From: Alistipes sp. | GTDB lineage: Bacteria > Bacteroidota > Bacteroidia > Bacteroidales > Rikenellaceae | Direction of reading: 5' to 3' | NCBI GenBank assembly: GCA_021201825.1 | Contig: JAJQED010000041.1 | Location: 1-64,000, forward strand | DNA: 64,000 nt | In this document: positions 15,595 to 24,479 of the stretch, piece after piece | Numbering within the stretch: position 1 is the stretch's first letter | How the letters are laid out: each line of letters starts with the position of its first letter | Made by a program: the position numbers and the translations under genes | The notes under the pieces: generated by a model | The model's input: only the letters and a program-made list of their open reading frames with translations | What the model was told of the DNA's origin: nothing | The model's database searches: none

Positions 15595-16138
15595 AAAATT
15601 TTATTTAATATATACACCCTATATTATTAATATATGCTTTATTTTTTAAATAAAATTTAATTATCCGCCAGGTTTATTTAAAAGACATTTTCTTTTACTT
15701 CTGTAAAATAAATTGGAAATCTACAGTATCTCAATGCAAAGAAATTCAATTTTCGGTAGTTTTATTTTAATGTCCCGGATTTGCCAAATAATCGAAAAGC
15801 CGTCGGTAATTATCATTAAAAAATAATATTCCCCACTGATATTTAATTTTTATTGCAATTTTATTGGCTATTATTGAAAATAACTGAATAATATTTCCGG
15901 GTGCCGGGATAGCAATTATGATCATTACTGCCTTAAATGATGATTTATAAGCTAAATTCGGTTTGTAATATTTCGTACAAATTTATTTTTTGTAATATAA
16001 ATTTTATAAATAGATGATATATACAAACTCGGTTTAATATAGATTAGACGGGTATTTTGGCTATATATCGAAGAGTTCCGGAAGTTATTATAAAATAACG
16101 GTGATATATAAAATTAATTTAATAAAACGTATATACCT
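15595..16138. other. AT-rich gene-free region upstream of the ROK gene
   Basis: About 540 bp with strikingly higher A+T than the rest of the window, between the end of fabD and the ROK promoter. There is no credible ORF, tRNA or transposon end. Short direct and inverted motifs recur (TTTGTA...TACAAA at 15962-15981; TTGTAATAT twice; many TATATA and TTTATTT tracts). It could be an extended regulatory region, an insertion scar or the remains of acquired DNA. Nothing in it decides between these. Confidence 0.6.
15638..15654. promoter_or_regulatory. AT-rich palindrome, possible ROK operator
   Basis: TTTATTT-TTT-AAATAAA is a perfect 7+3+7 inverted repeat about 45 bp upstream of the ROK -7 box. ROK repressors of the NagC/Mlc type bind A/T-rich inverted repeats, so autoregulation is plausible. 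In so A/T-rich a region chance is a real alternative. Confidence 0.35.
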
Positions 16139-16166
16139 AAAAAAGCCCACGGGATTCCCGTGGGCT
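16139..16166 (-). terminator. intrinsic terminator of fabD
   Basis: A perfect 10-bp stem AGCCCACGGG/CCCGTGGGCT with loop ATT (16144-16166). On the minus strand it is followed by TTTTTA. It sits 38 nt after the fabD stop codon. Confidence 0.88.
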
Positions 16167-16203
16167 AATCTGGGCCGGAGTCCCGGCCGTTTGACTTAAC
16201 TAA

Positions 16204-17088
16204 TTATAAAGATTGCATCGAAATCACGTTGGCCGAACGGTCCGCCTTTTTGATAAGGCCGGCAAGCACGCTTCCCGGGCCGAGCTCGACGAATTCGGTT
16301 GCCCCGTCAGCGATCATATTCTGTACGATCTGGGTCCAGCGTACCGGGGCGGTAAGTTGCAGGATAAGGTTTTCCTTGATTTTTTCCGGATCTGTATAAG
16401 GTTTCGCATCCACATTCTGGTAAACGGGGCAAACGGGAGTCGAGAAAGGTGCCGCCGCTATTGCCTCGGCCAGCTCCTGGCGGGCAGGTTCCATAAGCGG
16501 AGAGTGGAAAGCGCCGCCGACATTGAGCTTTAAAGCCCGTTTCGCGCCCGCCTCGATAAGTTTTTCGCACGCCGCATCTATCGCTTCGTTACTTCCGGAG
16601 ATAACCAGCTGCCCCGGGCAGTTGTAATTTGCCGGGACGACCACCCCGTCAACCGAGCCGCAGATTTCTTCCACTTTGGCATCGTCCAGCCCCAGCACGG
16701 CGGCCATTGTCGACGGGTTGGCTTCGCAGGCTTTCTGCATCGCACCGGCCCGCTGGGCCACCAGCCGCAGACCGTCTTCGAAAGAGAGGGCACCCGCAGC
16801 TACCAACGCACTGAACTCCCCGAGGGAATGCCCTGCGGTCATGTCCGGATCGAACCTCTCCCCGAGCGATTTGGCGAGGATCACCGAATGCAGGAAGATG
16901 GCCGGCTGGGTAACGTTGGTCTGTTTTAGTTGTTCGTCGGTCCCGCCGAACATGATGTCCGTGATTGGGAAACCGAGTATTTCGTTGGCTTGTTCGAATA
17001 GTTCTTTTGCCTGCGGCACATTATCGTAGAGGTCTTTGCCCATTCCTACGAACTGCGCTCCCTGTCCGGGAAATACGAATGCTTTCAT
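16204..17088 (-). CDS. fabD: malonyl-CoA:acyl carrier protein transacylase
   Basis: 294 aa, full family length. FabD moves malonyl from CoA to acyl carrier protein to start fatty-acid elongation in the cytoplasm. Visible signatures are FPGQGAQFVGMGKDLYD at the N-terminus, the nucleophile elbow GHSLGEFSALVAAG (Ser88), the malonate-binding Arg in AQRAGAM (about 113), the catalytic His in GGAFHSPLM (His195) and GPGSVLAGLIKK near the C-terminus. It is monocistronic: a -7 box about 50 nt upstream and a terminator directly downstream. No other fab genes are adjacent. Confidence 0.95.
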   Translation of the reverse strand: MKAFVFPGQGAQFVGMGKDLYDNVPQAKELFEQANEILGFPITDIMFGGTDEQLKQTNVTQPAIFLHSVILAKSLGERFDPDMTAGHSLGEFSALVAAGALSFEDGLRLVAQRAGAMQKACEANPSTMAAVLGLDDAKVEEICGSVDGVVVPANYNCPGQLVISGSNEAIDAACEKLIEAGAKRALKLNVGGAFHSPLMEPARQELAEAIAAAPFSTPVCPVYQNVDAKPYTDPEKIKENLILQLTAPVRWTQIVQNMIADGATEFVELGPGSVLAGLIKKADRSANVISMQSL

Positions 17089-17133
17089 TTAGATTTTCGC
17101 TTTATATTTTCGCATTGTTTGATTATGTGGTCG

Positions 17134-17141
17134 CAAATTTA
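17134..17141 (-). promoter_or_regulatory. -7 box of fabD
   Basis: The minus strand reads TAAATTTG, an exact TAnnTTTG match, which places the transcript start near 17127 and gives a leader of about 40 nt. An A-rich tract lies directly upstream. No TTTG -33 is visible. Confidence 0.55.
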
Positions 17142-17216
17142 ATTTTTTTTTATTACGATGCTTCCGGCCCGGATCATTAAGTGCAGTACGGAACGTTTAA
17201 TTTCGTAATTGCAGAA

Positions 17217-17642
17217 TCAATCCGGTTGACTCTGAAGATATTCTCCGCATATCTCGGGCAACATTGCGAATCCGGCTTTCTCTTTATTGGTTTTGTAGCG
17301 TGCATTTACGGCTATAAAAATCGCCATCAAAAATATGGGGAGTAATGTAAATAAACTCATTGAAGAGAAAAGGAATAGAACAAACATAGATAACGCGATT
17401 AAGGGAACAATCACGAGCGAAACGATATTTACTATTCTACCGGAGCGTATCATCGCCATTTCAGAATATAGGAGTAATTTATCGACCTGATCAGCGCTAA
17501 CTTTCCTGGATTCAAGTATTTCCGTTACCAGGTGTTTGATTTTTTCCGGGTCTTTATTTTTAACCAGAACCATATTGATGTCTATAAATATTCCGTATTC
17601 GTCTTTATTGAGCTGAGGGTTCTTTGGGTTTGGGGTGTTCAT
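17217..17642 (-). CDS. small two-helix inner-membrane protein, unrecognised
   Basis: 141 aa. A hydrophilic N-terminal half (about 1-65, helical and charged, DPEKIKHLVTEILESRKVSADQVDKLLLYSEM) is followed by two closely spaced membrane segments (IVNIVSLVIVPLIALSMFVLFLF and LFTLLPIFLMAIFIAV). A short soluble tail contains PEICGEYL. No family was recognised. Its codon use and lower GC look less optimised than neighbouring genes. It has its own -7 box and a palindrome where a -33 element would be expected, so it may be conditionally expressed. Confidence 0.7.
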   Translation of the reverse strand: MNTPNPKNPQLNKDEYGIFIDINMVLVKNKDPEKIKHLVTEILESRKVSADQVDKLLLYSEMAMIRSGRIVNIVSLVIVPLIALSMFVLFLFSSMSLFTLLPIFLMAIFIAVNARYKTNKEKAGFAMLPEICGEYLQSQPD

Positions 17643-17679
17643 AGTATTGTAGTTTTGGTAAAATAGTATGGTATACGGG

Positions 17680-17687
17680 CAAAGTTA
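17680..17687 (-). promoter_or_regulatory. -7 box of the small membrane protein gene
   Basis: The minus strand reads TAACTTTG, an exact TAnnTTTG match, with a predicted leader of about 30 nt before the ATG at 17642. Confidence 0.55.
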
Positions 17688-17700
17688 ACAAAAATCCGGA

Positions 17701-17717
17701 ACAGCATATTATGCTGT
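17701..17717. promoter_or_regulatory. 17-bp palindrome, candidate operator
   Basis: ACAGCATA-T-TATGCTGT is a perfect 8+1+8 inverted repeat. It lies 14-30 bp upstream of the -7 box at 17680-17687, where the -33 element should be, so a protein bound here would block or replace -33 contacts. The binder is unknown. Confidence 0.45.
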
Positions 17718-17792
17718 AAAATAGTGGGTTGATGACATTGGCAAATGAATACTAAGTGATTAAATGTTGATAATTTATGGTTGAGCGAGGAT

Positions 17793-17820
17793 TTTGGTAT
17801 TGTAAAGAGTGTTAAATTTG
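17793..17820 (+). promoter_or_regulatory. promoter of plsC
   Basis: TTTG (17793-17796) and TAAATTTG (17813-17820) are separated by 16 nt, slightly short of the usual 19-21. The -7 box is exact. The leader to the plsC start would be about 105 nt. Confidence 0.5.
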
Positions 17821-17931
17821 CAAAGTTCGGAAAAATGCCCGTATCGCTGTTCCCGCCCCGGTGGGACGGCTCCGGACCAATATGAAACCTTAAACCCCTT
17901 TTGCTCCCGGCCGGCCCGGGGCTGAATTGTG

Positions 17932-18690
17932 ATGCTGTCGGTCCTATTTTACCTGTTGTTCCTGGCTTTCACGGTCGTATACTTCCTGCTTTTCTGCGTG
18001 GTTTTCGTCCTGACGGTCGCGTTCGACAGGAAAAGGAGTATACTGCACGTCATGTCGCGGTGGTGGACCCGGTGCTATTTCGGGATCATTCCCTCGTGGA
18101 GGGTCAAGGTCGAGGGCCGGGAAAATGTGGAGCCAGGCAAGGCTTACGTGGTTATAGTTAACCACAGGTCGATGCTGGATATACTGTTGATGTATGTCCT
18201 GCCGCTGGAATTCAAGTGGGTGTCGAAGAAAGAGGTCTATCGGTGGCCGCTTTTCGGGTGGGTGCTTTGGATGCACAACGATATCGGGATCGAAAGGGGG
18301 ACGGCCGGTGCGGTGCGTAAAATGGTCCGGCAGGGTAAGGGATGGATCGACAAAGGAGTGTCAGTCATAGTGTTCCCGGAGGGGTCCCGCAGTAAGACCC
18401 GGCAGATCCAGCGCTTCCGCGAGGGAGCGTTCCTTTTGGCCCAACAGGCCGGTGCGGCGATACTGCCGTGCGTGGCCGAAGGTACGGGGTCGGCTTTCGA
18501 CGGATGGAGGCTCAATTTCCGTAACAGGTTCAGGGTGCGGATCCTGCCGCCGGTGCCGGCCGAAGTAGTAGCGGAAACCCCGCTTAAAGAGATGGCCGAA
18601 AAAATGCACGGGCTGATGGACCGGGAACACCGGGCTATGCTGGAGGAAATGGAGCATGAGAAAACCAGCCGCAAAGGGTCCGGGGAATAA
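17932..18690 (+). CDS. plsC: 1-acyl-sn-glycerol-3-phosphate acyltransferase
   Basis: 252 aa from the ATG at 17932; the GTG at 17929 is directly before it. An N-terminal membrane helix (VLFYLLFLAFTVVYFLLFCVVFVLTVAF) is followed by the acyltransferase motifs: NHRSMLDIL (HX4D, catalytic His and Asp), DIGIERGTAGAV, FPEGSRSKTRQIQRFREGAF and a late block ILPCVAEGTG. The enzyme makes phosphatidic acid from lysophosphatidate at the inner membrane. The short charged tail (EHEKTSRKGSGE) is unremarkable. The parE start lies 93 nt downstream with no terminator between, so read-through is likely. Confidence 0.88.
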   Translation: MLSVLFYLLFLAFTVVYFLLFCVVFVLTVAFDRKRSILHVMSRWWTRCYFGIIPSWRVKVEGRENVEPGKAYVVIVNHRSMLDILLMYVLPLEFKWVSKKEVYRWPLFGWVLWMHNDIGIERGTAGAVRKMVRQGKGWIDKGVSVIVFPEGSRSKTRQIQRFREGAFLLAQQAGAAILPCVAEGTGSAFDGWRLNFRNRFRVRILPPVPAEVVAETPLKEMAEKMHGLMDREHRAMLEEMEHEKTSRKGSGE

Positions 18691-18783
18691 TTATAGTAGT
18701 GATGCTATAACCCGGTAAAAGATAACTAATAATAAGGATCGGGGCGGGGCGTGGGTGCCCTGCCCGCAGATAAACGATTACTA

Positions 18784-20640
18784 ATGAGCGCAGCAGTAGC
18801 GAATTACACCGACGACGATATAAAATCGTTGTCGCCCAGGGAACACCTCAGGTTACGTCCCGGTATGTATATCGGTAAATTGGGTGACGGCACGCAGTCG
18901 GACGACGGTATTTATATCCTGTTCAAGGAGGTGGTCGACAATTCCATCGACGAGTTCATTATGGGGGCCGGCAAGCAGATAGACATAACTATCGAGGGCC
19001 GCACGGTCACTGTGAGGGACTACGGTCGTGGAATTCCCCTCAACAGCCTCTCCGCCGCCGTTTCAAAGATGAATACGGGCGGCAAATACGGGTCGGCCGC
19101 CTTTAAAAAGACGGTGGGGCTCAACGGGGTGGGTGTCAAGGCTGTAAATATGCTGTCCAGCTCGTTCATGGCCCGGAGCCTCCGCGAGGGCGAGGCACAG
19201 ACCGTTTGGTTCGAAGCCGGTATCGAACAGTCCGAAAAACGCGAGCAGGGCGTCGGCGAGCAGAACGGTACGCTTGTACAGTTCACCCCGGACGAAAGCG
19301 TTTTCGGCCCGTACGAATTCAACCTGGAGTTTATCGAGCAGACGGTTAAGAACTATACCTACCTTAACCAGGGCCTTACTATCCGCCTTAACGGAACGCC
19401 TTACCTCTCCAAGAACGGTCTTTTGGACCTGCTGAACGAGAACGTAGGCGAGGAACCGCTGTATCCGCCTATCCACCTGACCGGTGAGGATATCGAGGTG
19501 GTGCTTACCCACGGCACGGGATACGGCGAGACCTACTTCTCTTTTGTCAACGGCCAGCATACCACTCAGGGCGGTACCCATCAGGCGGCTTTTCGCGAGG
19601 CACTGGCCAAGACCATCAAGGAATTTTACAAAAAGGATTACGACCCGTCGGACGTGCGCACTTCCGTTGTGGCCGCCATTAGCGTAAAGATCGTCGATCC
19701 GCAGTTCGGCCAGCAGACGAAAGTCAGCCTGTCTTCTACCAAAATGTCGGAGGACGGTCCCACCGTAAGGGGGTTCATCCTCGATTTCATAAAGGAACAG
19801 CTCGACAATTACCTGCATAAGAACCCATCGACGGCAGAGGTTCTGCAGAAGAAGATCGTCGAGAACGAAAAGGAGCGCAAGGCCATTTCGGGCATTAAGA
19901 AAAAGGCCAAGGAGCTTGCCAAAAAGGTGAGCCTGAACAACCGTAAGCTGCGGGACTGCAAGATCCATTTCACCGACCGCAAGAATCCGCGCCACGAGGA
20001 GACCATGATATTCATTACCGAGGGTAACTCGGCCAGCGGCTCGATAACCAAGAGCCGCGACGTGCAGACCCAGGCCGTATTCTCCCTGCGTGGTAAGCCC
20101 CTTAACAGTTTCGGGCTTACGAAAAAGGTGGTTTACGAGAACGAGGAGTTCAACCTGCTGCAGGCGGCACTTAATATCGAGAACGATATGGAGGACCTGC
20201 GGTACAACAAGATAATAATCGCTACGGATGCCGACGTGGACGGAATGCATATCCGCCTTTTGATGCTCACGTTCTTTATACAGTTCTTCCCCGACGTTAT
20301 CCGGCAGGAGCACCTTTTCGTATTGCAGACTCCGCTGTTCAGGGTCCGCAACAAGAAAGAGACTTTATACTGTTACAGTGAGGACGAAAAACAAAAGGCA
20401 ATAACGAAGTTGGGTAACAGCGCCGAGATAACAAGGTTCAAGGGACTCGGGGAGATCTCCCCCGACGAGTTCAAGGAGTTTATCAACGAGAATATCCGCC
20501 TGGAAAAAGTACGGATGCGCAAGAACGACCCCATCAGCGACATGCTGGAATTCTATATGGGCAAAAATACGTTCGACCGCCAGAATTTCATTATCGACAA
20601 CCTGAAGATCGAGGCCGATTACCTCGAGGAGGCGGTGTAA
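18784..20640 (+). CDS. parE: DNA topoisomerase IV subunit B
   Basis: 618 aa from the ATG at 18784; the GTG at 18751 would add 11 residues of no evident value. It is the ATPase subunit of a type IIA topoisomerase. The GHKL ATP site is visible as [18 protein letters not shown] and [11 protein letters not shown]. The TOPRIM domain carries [11 protein letters not shown] and [13 protein letters not shown] (DxD metal site), and the C-terminus has [13 protein letters not shown]. It is followed after 17 nt by the A subunit, the usual Bacteroidetes parE-parC pair for decatenation of daughter chromosomes. ParE rather than GyrB is inferred from pairing with the ParC-type subunit and the separate gyrA at 34.1 kb. 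Confidence 0.9.
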   Translation: MSAAVANYTDDDIKSLSPREHLRLRPGMYIGKLGDGTQSDDGIYILFKEVVDNSIDEFIMGAGKQIDITIEGRTVTVRDYGRGIPLNSLSAAVSKMNTGGKYGSAAFKKTVGLNGVGVKAVNMLSSSFMARSLREGEAQTVWFEAGIEQSEKREQGVGEQNGTLVQFTPDESVFGPYEFNLEFIEQTVKNYTYLNQGLTIRLNGTPYLSKNGLLDLLNENVGEEPLYPPIHLTGEDIEVVLTHGTGYGETYFSFVNGQHTTQGGTHQAAFREALAKTIKEFYKKDYDPSDVRTSVVAAISVKIVDPQFGQQTKVSLSSTKMSEDGPTVRGFILDFIKEQLDNYLHKNPSTAEVLQKKIVENEKERKAISGIKKKAKELAKKVSLNNRKLRDCKIHFTDRKNPRHEETMIFITEGNSASGSITKSRDVQTQAVFSLRGKPLNSFGLTKKVVYENEEFNLLQAALNIENDMEDLRYNKIIIATDADVDGMHIRLLMLTFFIQFFPDVIRQEHLFVLQTPLFRVRNKKETLYCYSEDEKQKAITKLGNSAEITRFKGLGEISPDEFKEFINENIRLEKVRMRKNDPISDMLEFYMGKNTFDRQNFIIDNLKIEADYLEEAV

Positions 20641-20657
20641 TGCGGTAACAGCGGTAA

Positions 20658-23600
20658 ATGAGAGGAATGAGCGATAAAGAGAAAGATACAGGCAAAGAGG
20701 TCCCGGGAGCCGGGGAGCCGCAATCCCCGGCAGGGGGCGGCCGGCAGGAGTCCGGTTCGGAGCAGTGGGTGGAAACCACGGAGGGCACGGGAGCCGACGC
20801 ACCTGCAGCCGAGGATATGGCCGGTGAATTAAACTCGGGTAGCCATATCGATCCCAACCCTATCGACGGGACGACCCGTGTAGTTTCGGTCGGCACCGAT
20901 AAGGATGACCGGGATGTTTGCGGCCCGGACGATGCGGTGCCCAGAGCGAGCAAGTATGACAAAGTTACCAGCGGAGAGTGCGGCGACCGTTACAAACTGA
21001 CGGGGATGTACCGGGACTGGTTCCTCGATTACGCTTCGTATGTAATTCTGGAACGTGCCGTGCCGCACCTTGAGGACGGGCTCAAGCCGGTCCACCGCCG
21101 TATCCTGCATGCCATGAAGCGGCTGGACGACGGGCGGTATAATAAGGTGGCCAATATCATCGGCCATACCATGCAGTTCCATCCCCACGGGGACGCATCC
21201 ATCGGGGATGCACTGGTGCAGCTCGGGCAAAAAGACCTGCTGGTGGATACCCAGGGTAACTGGGGCAATATCCTCACGGGCGACGAGGCGGCCGCGCCGC
21301 GATATATCGAGGCCCGCTTATCCAAGTTCGCCCTGGAGGTGGTTTTTAACAGCAAGACCACCGAATGGATGCTTTCTTATGACGGGAGGAACCAGGAACC
21401 GGTAACGCTCCCGGTCAAATTCCCGCTGCTGCTGGCCCAGGGTGTTGAGGGGATCGCCGTCGGTTTGGCGTCGAAGATATTGCCGCATAACTTCAATGAG
21501 CTTATAGACGCGTGTATAGCTTATCTACGCGGAAAAGAGTTTACGCTTTATCCGGATTTTCCGACCGGGGGGATGATAGACGTATCGCGGTATAACGACG
21601 GGTTGAGGGGCGGTGCCGTGAAGATACGCGCCCGTATCTCTAAAGTGGACCGCAAGACACTGGCCGTAACCGAGATACCGTTCGGGACGACTACCGAGTC
21701 CATCAAGGAGTCCATAATCAGGGCCAACGACCGGGGAAAGATCAAGATAAAGAAAGTAGACGACAATACGGCCGATAAGGTAGAGATACTGATCCATGTC
21801 AGCAACGACGAATCGTCGGACAAGACCATCGATGCCCTGTACGCCTTTACCGATTGCGAGGTTTCGATCTCCCCGAACTCCTGTATCATCGAGAACGACA
21901 AGCCCCACTTCATGGGGGTCAGCGAAATCCTCAAAAGGAGCGCGGAGCATACCAAATACCTGCTCGGCAGGGAATTGGAGATACGGCTTGGCGAGCTGGA
22001 GGAGCAATGGCATATGGCAAGCCTCGAACGTATCTTTATCGAGAACAAGATGTACGAGGCGATCGAGGGTTGCAAAACCCGCGAGGCCGCTTATAAGGCG
22101 GTGGACAAACGGCTCGAACCGTTCAAGAAGAAGCTCCGCCGTGAGGTCACCCAGGAGGATATCGTAAAACTCACGGAGTTGAAGTTCATCCGTATTTCCC
22201 GGTTCGACTCGGCCAAGGCGGACGAGCAGATCAAGGGTATCGAAGATGAAACGGCCGAGGTCAAGAACAGCCTGGCAAACCTTACCGACCATGCGGTCGA
22301 ATACTATAAACGCATCAAGAGCAAATACGGAAAGGGTCGTGACCGCAGGACCGAGATAAGGGAGTTCGATTCGATCGAGGCGGCCAAGGTCGTAGTTGCC
22401 AATTCCAAACTGTATGTCGACCGGGCCGAGGGCTTCTTCGGTATCGGCAACGCGATGAAGAAAGAGGAGTATGTTTGCGACTGCTCGGACATGGACGACA
22501 TTATCGTGATAACCAAGGAGGGCAAATATATCGTTACCAAGGTCAGCGACAAGGCGTTCTTCGCCAAGAATATCTATTACATAGGGGTGTTCAAGCGTAA
22601 CGACGAACGTACTATATACAATGTGCTGTACCGTGACGGGCGCAACGGTAACATTATGATGAAGCGGTGCGCCATCAAATCCATCACCCGCGACCGGGAA
22701 TACGACCTTACCAAGGGTACACCCAAGAGCGAGATACTCTACATGAGTGTTAACCCCAATGGGGAGGCCGAGGTGCTCAAGGTTTATTTCAGGCCCCGCC
22801 CGAGGCTCAAAAAATGTATCGTGGACCTGGACTTCAGCACCCTCGCGATCAAAGGGCGCCAGAGCCAGGGCAACCTTTTCTCCCGCTATGGGATACAGAA
22901 GATCGTGCTTAAAGAGGCGGGGACTTCAACCCTCGGCGGCCAGAATATCTGGTACGACGAGCAGGTGCGCCGGCTTAATACCGATGGGCACGGGGAGTTG
23001 CTCGGGGAATTCGCCGGGAACGACCGGATTATGGTCATCACTTCTTCCGGCAAGTATTACACCACCGGTTTCGAGCTTACGCACCATTTCCCGGACGATA
23101 CGCTCCACGTCGAAAAATACGACCCGGACAGGATTTACAGCGTAGCGTATTACGATGCCGATCAGAAATTCTACTACCTTAAGCGGTTCACGGCTCCGTT
23201 GAGCGACCGTACGGTGTCGTTCGTGGACGACGAAAACCCGAAGAACAAGATGGTGGCCATCTCGGAGGATTATGCTCCCGTGTTGGAGATCACGTTCGGC
23301 GGACGGCATGCGTCCCGGCCGCCTGAACAGGTGGATGCCGAGACGTTCATCGGGGTTAAAAGCGCCAAGGCCAAAGGCAAGAGGCTTACGACCCTGGATG
23401 TTTCGAAGATCAAATTTATCGAGCCACGGCTTAAGGACAATCCGGATAAACCCGTTCCGGGTGACGACGGGGAGGGACCGCAGGGAGACCAGGGTGCCGA
23501 ACCGGATACGGTGGACGGTACAGTAACCCCTGCCGGGGATAATTCAGGGCCGGAAACCGCATCGATTCCGGAACAGGCCGAAGTGGAAACGGCCGGGCCG

Positions 23601-23717
23601 GCGGAACCCGTTGTTCCGGGCAAGGTGGCTGTGGACGACGATATAGAATTCGTTATCGAAAGGCCGGCTCCGGATGACGCAGCGGCGGCGGATAGCCCGC
23701 AGTTAGGGCTCTTCTAA
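20658..23717 (+). CDS. parC: DNA topoisomerase IV subunit A, with long low-complexity tails
   Basis: 1019 aa; the ATG at 20667 is an alternative start. The cleavage-religation core starts near residue 110 ([39 protein letters not shown]) and carries the catalytic Tyr in APRYIEARLS (Tyr216). The quinolone region reads HPHGDASIGDALVQLGQ, so the usual drug-contact Ser is Ala180 and the acidic position is Asp184. The beta-pinwheel C-terminal domain ends near 910. About 105 residues of Gly/Glu/Pro/Asp-rich sequence precede the core and about 100 similar residues follow it. These tails are unusual in length and probably disordered. A terminator follows, closing a plsC-parE-parC unit. Confidence 0.92.
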   Translation: MRGMSDKEKDTGKEVPGAGEPQSPAGGGRQESGSEQWVETTEGTGADAPAAEDMAGELNSGSHIDPNPIDGTTRVVSVGTDKDDRDVCGPDDAVPRASKYDKVTSGECGDRYKLTGMYRDWFLDYASYVILERAVPHLEDGLKPVHRRILHAMKRLDDGRYNKVANIIGHTMQFHPHGDASIGDALVQLGQKDLLVDTQGNWGNILTGDEAAAPRYIEARLSKFALEVVFNSKTTEWMLSYDGRNQEPVTLPVKFPLLLAQGVEGIAVGLASKILPHNFNELIDACIAYLRGKEFTLYPDFPTGGMIDVSRYNDGLRGGAVKIRARISKVDRKTLAVTEIPFGTTTESIKESIIRANDRGKIKIKKVDDNTADKVEILIHVSNDESSDKTIDALYAFTDCEVSISPNSCIIENDKPHFMGVSEILKRSAEHTKYLLGRELEIRLGELEEQWHMASLERIFIENKMYEAIEGCKTREAAYKAVDKRLEPFKKKLRREVTQEDIVKLTELKFIRISRFDSAKADEQIKGIEDETAEVKNSLANLTDHAVEYYKRIKSKYGKGRDRRTEIREFDSIEAAKVVVANSKLYVDRAEGFFGIGNAMKKEEYVCDCSDMDDIIVITKEGKYIVTKVSDKAFFAKNIYYIGVFKRNDERTIYNVLYRDGRNGNIMMKRCAIKSITRDREYDLTKGTPKSEILYMSVNPNGEAEVLKVYFRPRPRLKKCIVDLDFSTLAIKGRQSQGNLFSRYGIQKIVLKEAGTSTLGGQNIWYDEQVRRLNTDGHGELLGEFAGNDRIMVITSSGKYYTTGFELTHHFPDDTLHVEKYDPDRIYSVAYYDADQKFYYLKRFTAPLSDRTVSFVDDENPKNKMVAISEDYAPVLEITFGGRHASRPPEQVDAETFIGVKSAKAKGKRLTTLDVSKIKFIEPRLKDNPDKPVPGDDGEGPQGDQGAEPDTVDGTVTPAGDNSGPETASIPEQAEVETAGPAEPVVPGKVAVDDDIEFVIERPAPDDAAAADSPQLGLF

Positions 23718-23728
23718 ACTATATACCG

Positions 23729-23758
23729 GGGCAGGCCGTTTGAGCCTGCCCGTATTTT
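23729..23758 (+). terminator. intrinsic terminator after parC
   Basis: An 8-bp stem GGGCAGGC/GCCTGCCC with a 7-nt loop is followed by GTATTTTA. It begins 12 nt after the parC stop codon. Confidence 0.75.
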
Positions 23759-23810
23759 AATGTATTGGGAATCGGTATCGGTAGACACGATACGGTAAAT
23801 TGGCAGTAAG

Positions 23811-24350
23811 ATGAAGCTTTTCCTTATCGGTTTTATGGGCAGCGGGAAAACGAGCCTCGGACGTCAGGTCGCCTATATGCTCGGGTGGCGCTTCGTGGAT
23901 ATGGATAAGGAGATAGAACGCTCATGCGGCATGAAAGTCTCCGAGGTGTTCGCCACGCACGGGGAGGACCATTTCCGTAAATGTGAACAGGATATACTAC
24001 GGGATGTATGCAGCGGGGAGGGGGATACCGTGGTCTCTACCGGAGGCGGGGCGCCGTGCCACGGGGACAATATGCAGGCCATGAACCGGATGGGGCGGAC
24101 GGTATACCTGCGAATGAGCCCGGCCAAGCTCGTGGCCCGGTTGGAGCACGGCCGGGATAAACGCCCCAAGATACAGGGTATGGACGATGCCCGGTTGCTG
24201 GCTTACATCCGGGAGGCACTTCCCGGCCGGGAGGAATATTACGGCAAAGCCCATCTCATTATCGATTGCGACGGCGCGTCGGACCAGTATATTTGTGAAC
24301 ATATCGTGCGGTTCGCTGCCGAATGCCGGTCCGACGAAACAAACCGGTAA
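23811..24350 (+). CDS. aroK: shikimate kinase
   Basis: 179 aa. It phosphorylates the 3-hydroxyl of shikimate in aromatic amino-acid and chorismate synthesis. Signatures are the Walker A GFMGSGKTSLG, shikimate-binding DMDKEIER, the block FRKCEQDILRD (Arg near 60), the GGGAPCHGDN loop, and the lid RDKRPK. Length is normal. The gene sits alone between the parC terminator and purL, and other aro genes are not in view. The substrate-contact residues all appear intact. Confidence 0.93.
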   Translation: MKLFLIGFMGSGKTSLGRQVAYMLGWRFVDMDKEIERSCGMKVSEVFATHGEDHFRKCEQDILRDVCSGEGDTVVSTGGGAPCHGDNMQAMNRMGRTVYLRMSPAKLVARLEHGRDKRPKIQGMDDARLLAYIREALPGREEYYGKAHLIIDCDGASDQYICEHIVRFAAECRSDETNR

Positions 24351-24414
24351 TTACGACGTTATATATATGCGGTATAATTTAGCCGTGGACCGAGGCTATT
24401 TGCCGGTAAAACGC

Positions 24415-24422
24415 TAAATTTG
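24415..24422 (+). promoter_or_regulatory. -7 box of purL
   Basis: TAAATTTG matches TAnnTTTG exactly, giving a leader of about 50 nt before the ATG at 24480. A TTTG at 24399-24402 is too close (12 nt) to act as the -33. This site overlaps the TTG that the ORF track used as start, which argues against that start. Confidence 0.5.
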
Positions 24423-24479
24423 CACTGCCCGGGCCGGACGTATCCGTGCGGCCCCGAACTTTATCCGGATAACAGCTCT

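Noticed and set aside
15595-16138. possible replication origin because of AT-richness
   Set aside because: No cluster of DnaA boxes (TTATCCACA) and no dnaA or other origin-linked genes are adjacent.
19063-20313. 416-aa minus-strand ORF
   Set aside because: It is a shadow of parE with no motif or plausible start region.
24420-24479. TTG start of PurL adding 20 residues
   Set aside because: The -7 promoter box overlaps this codon, and the ATG at 24480 begins the conserved N-terminus.
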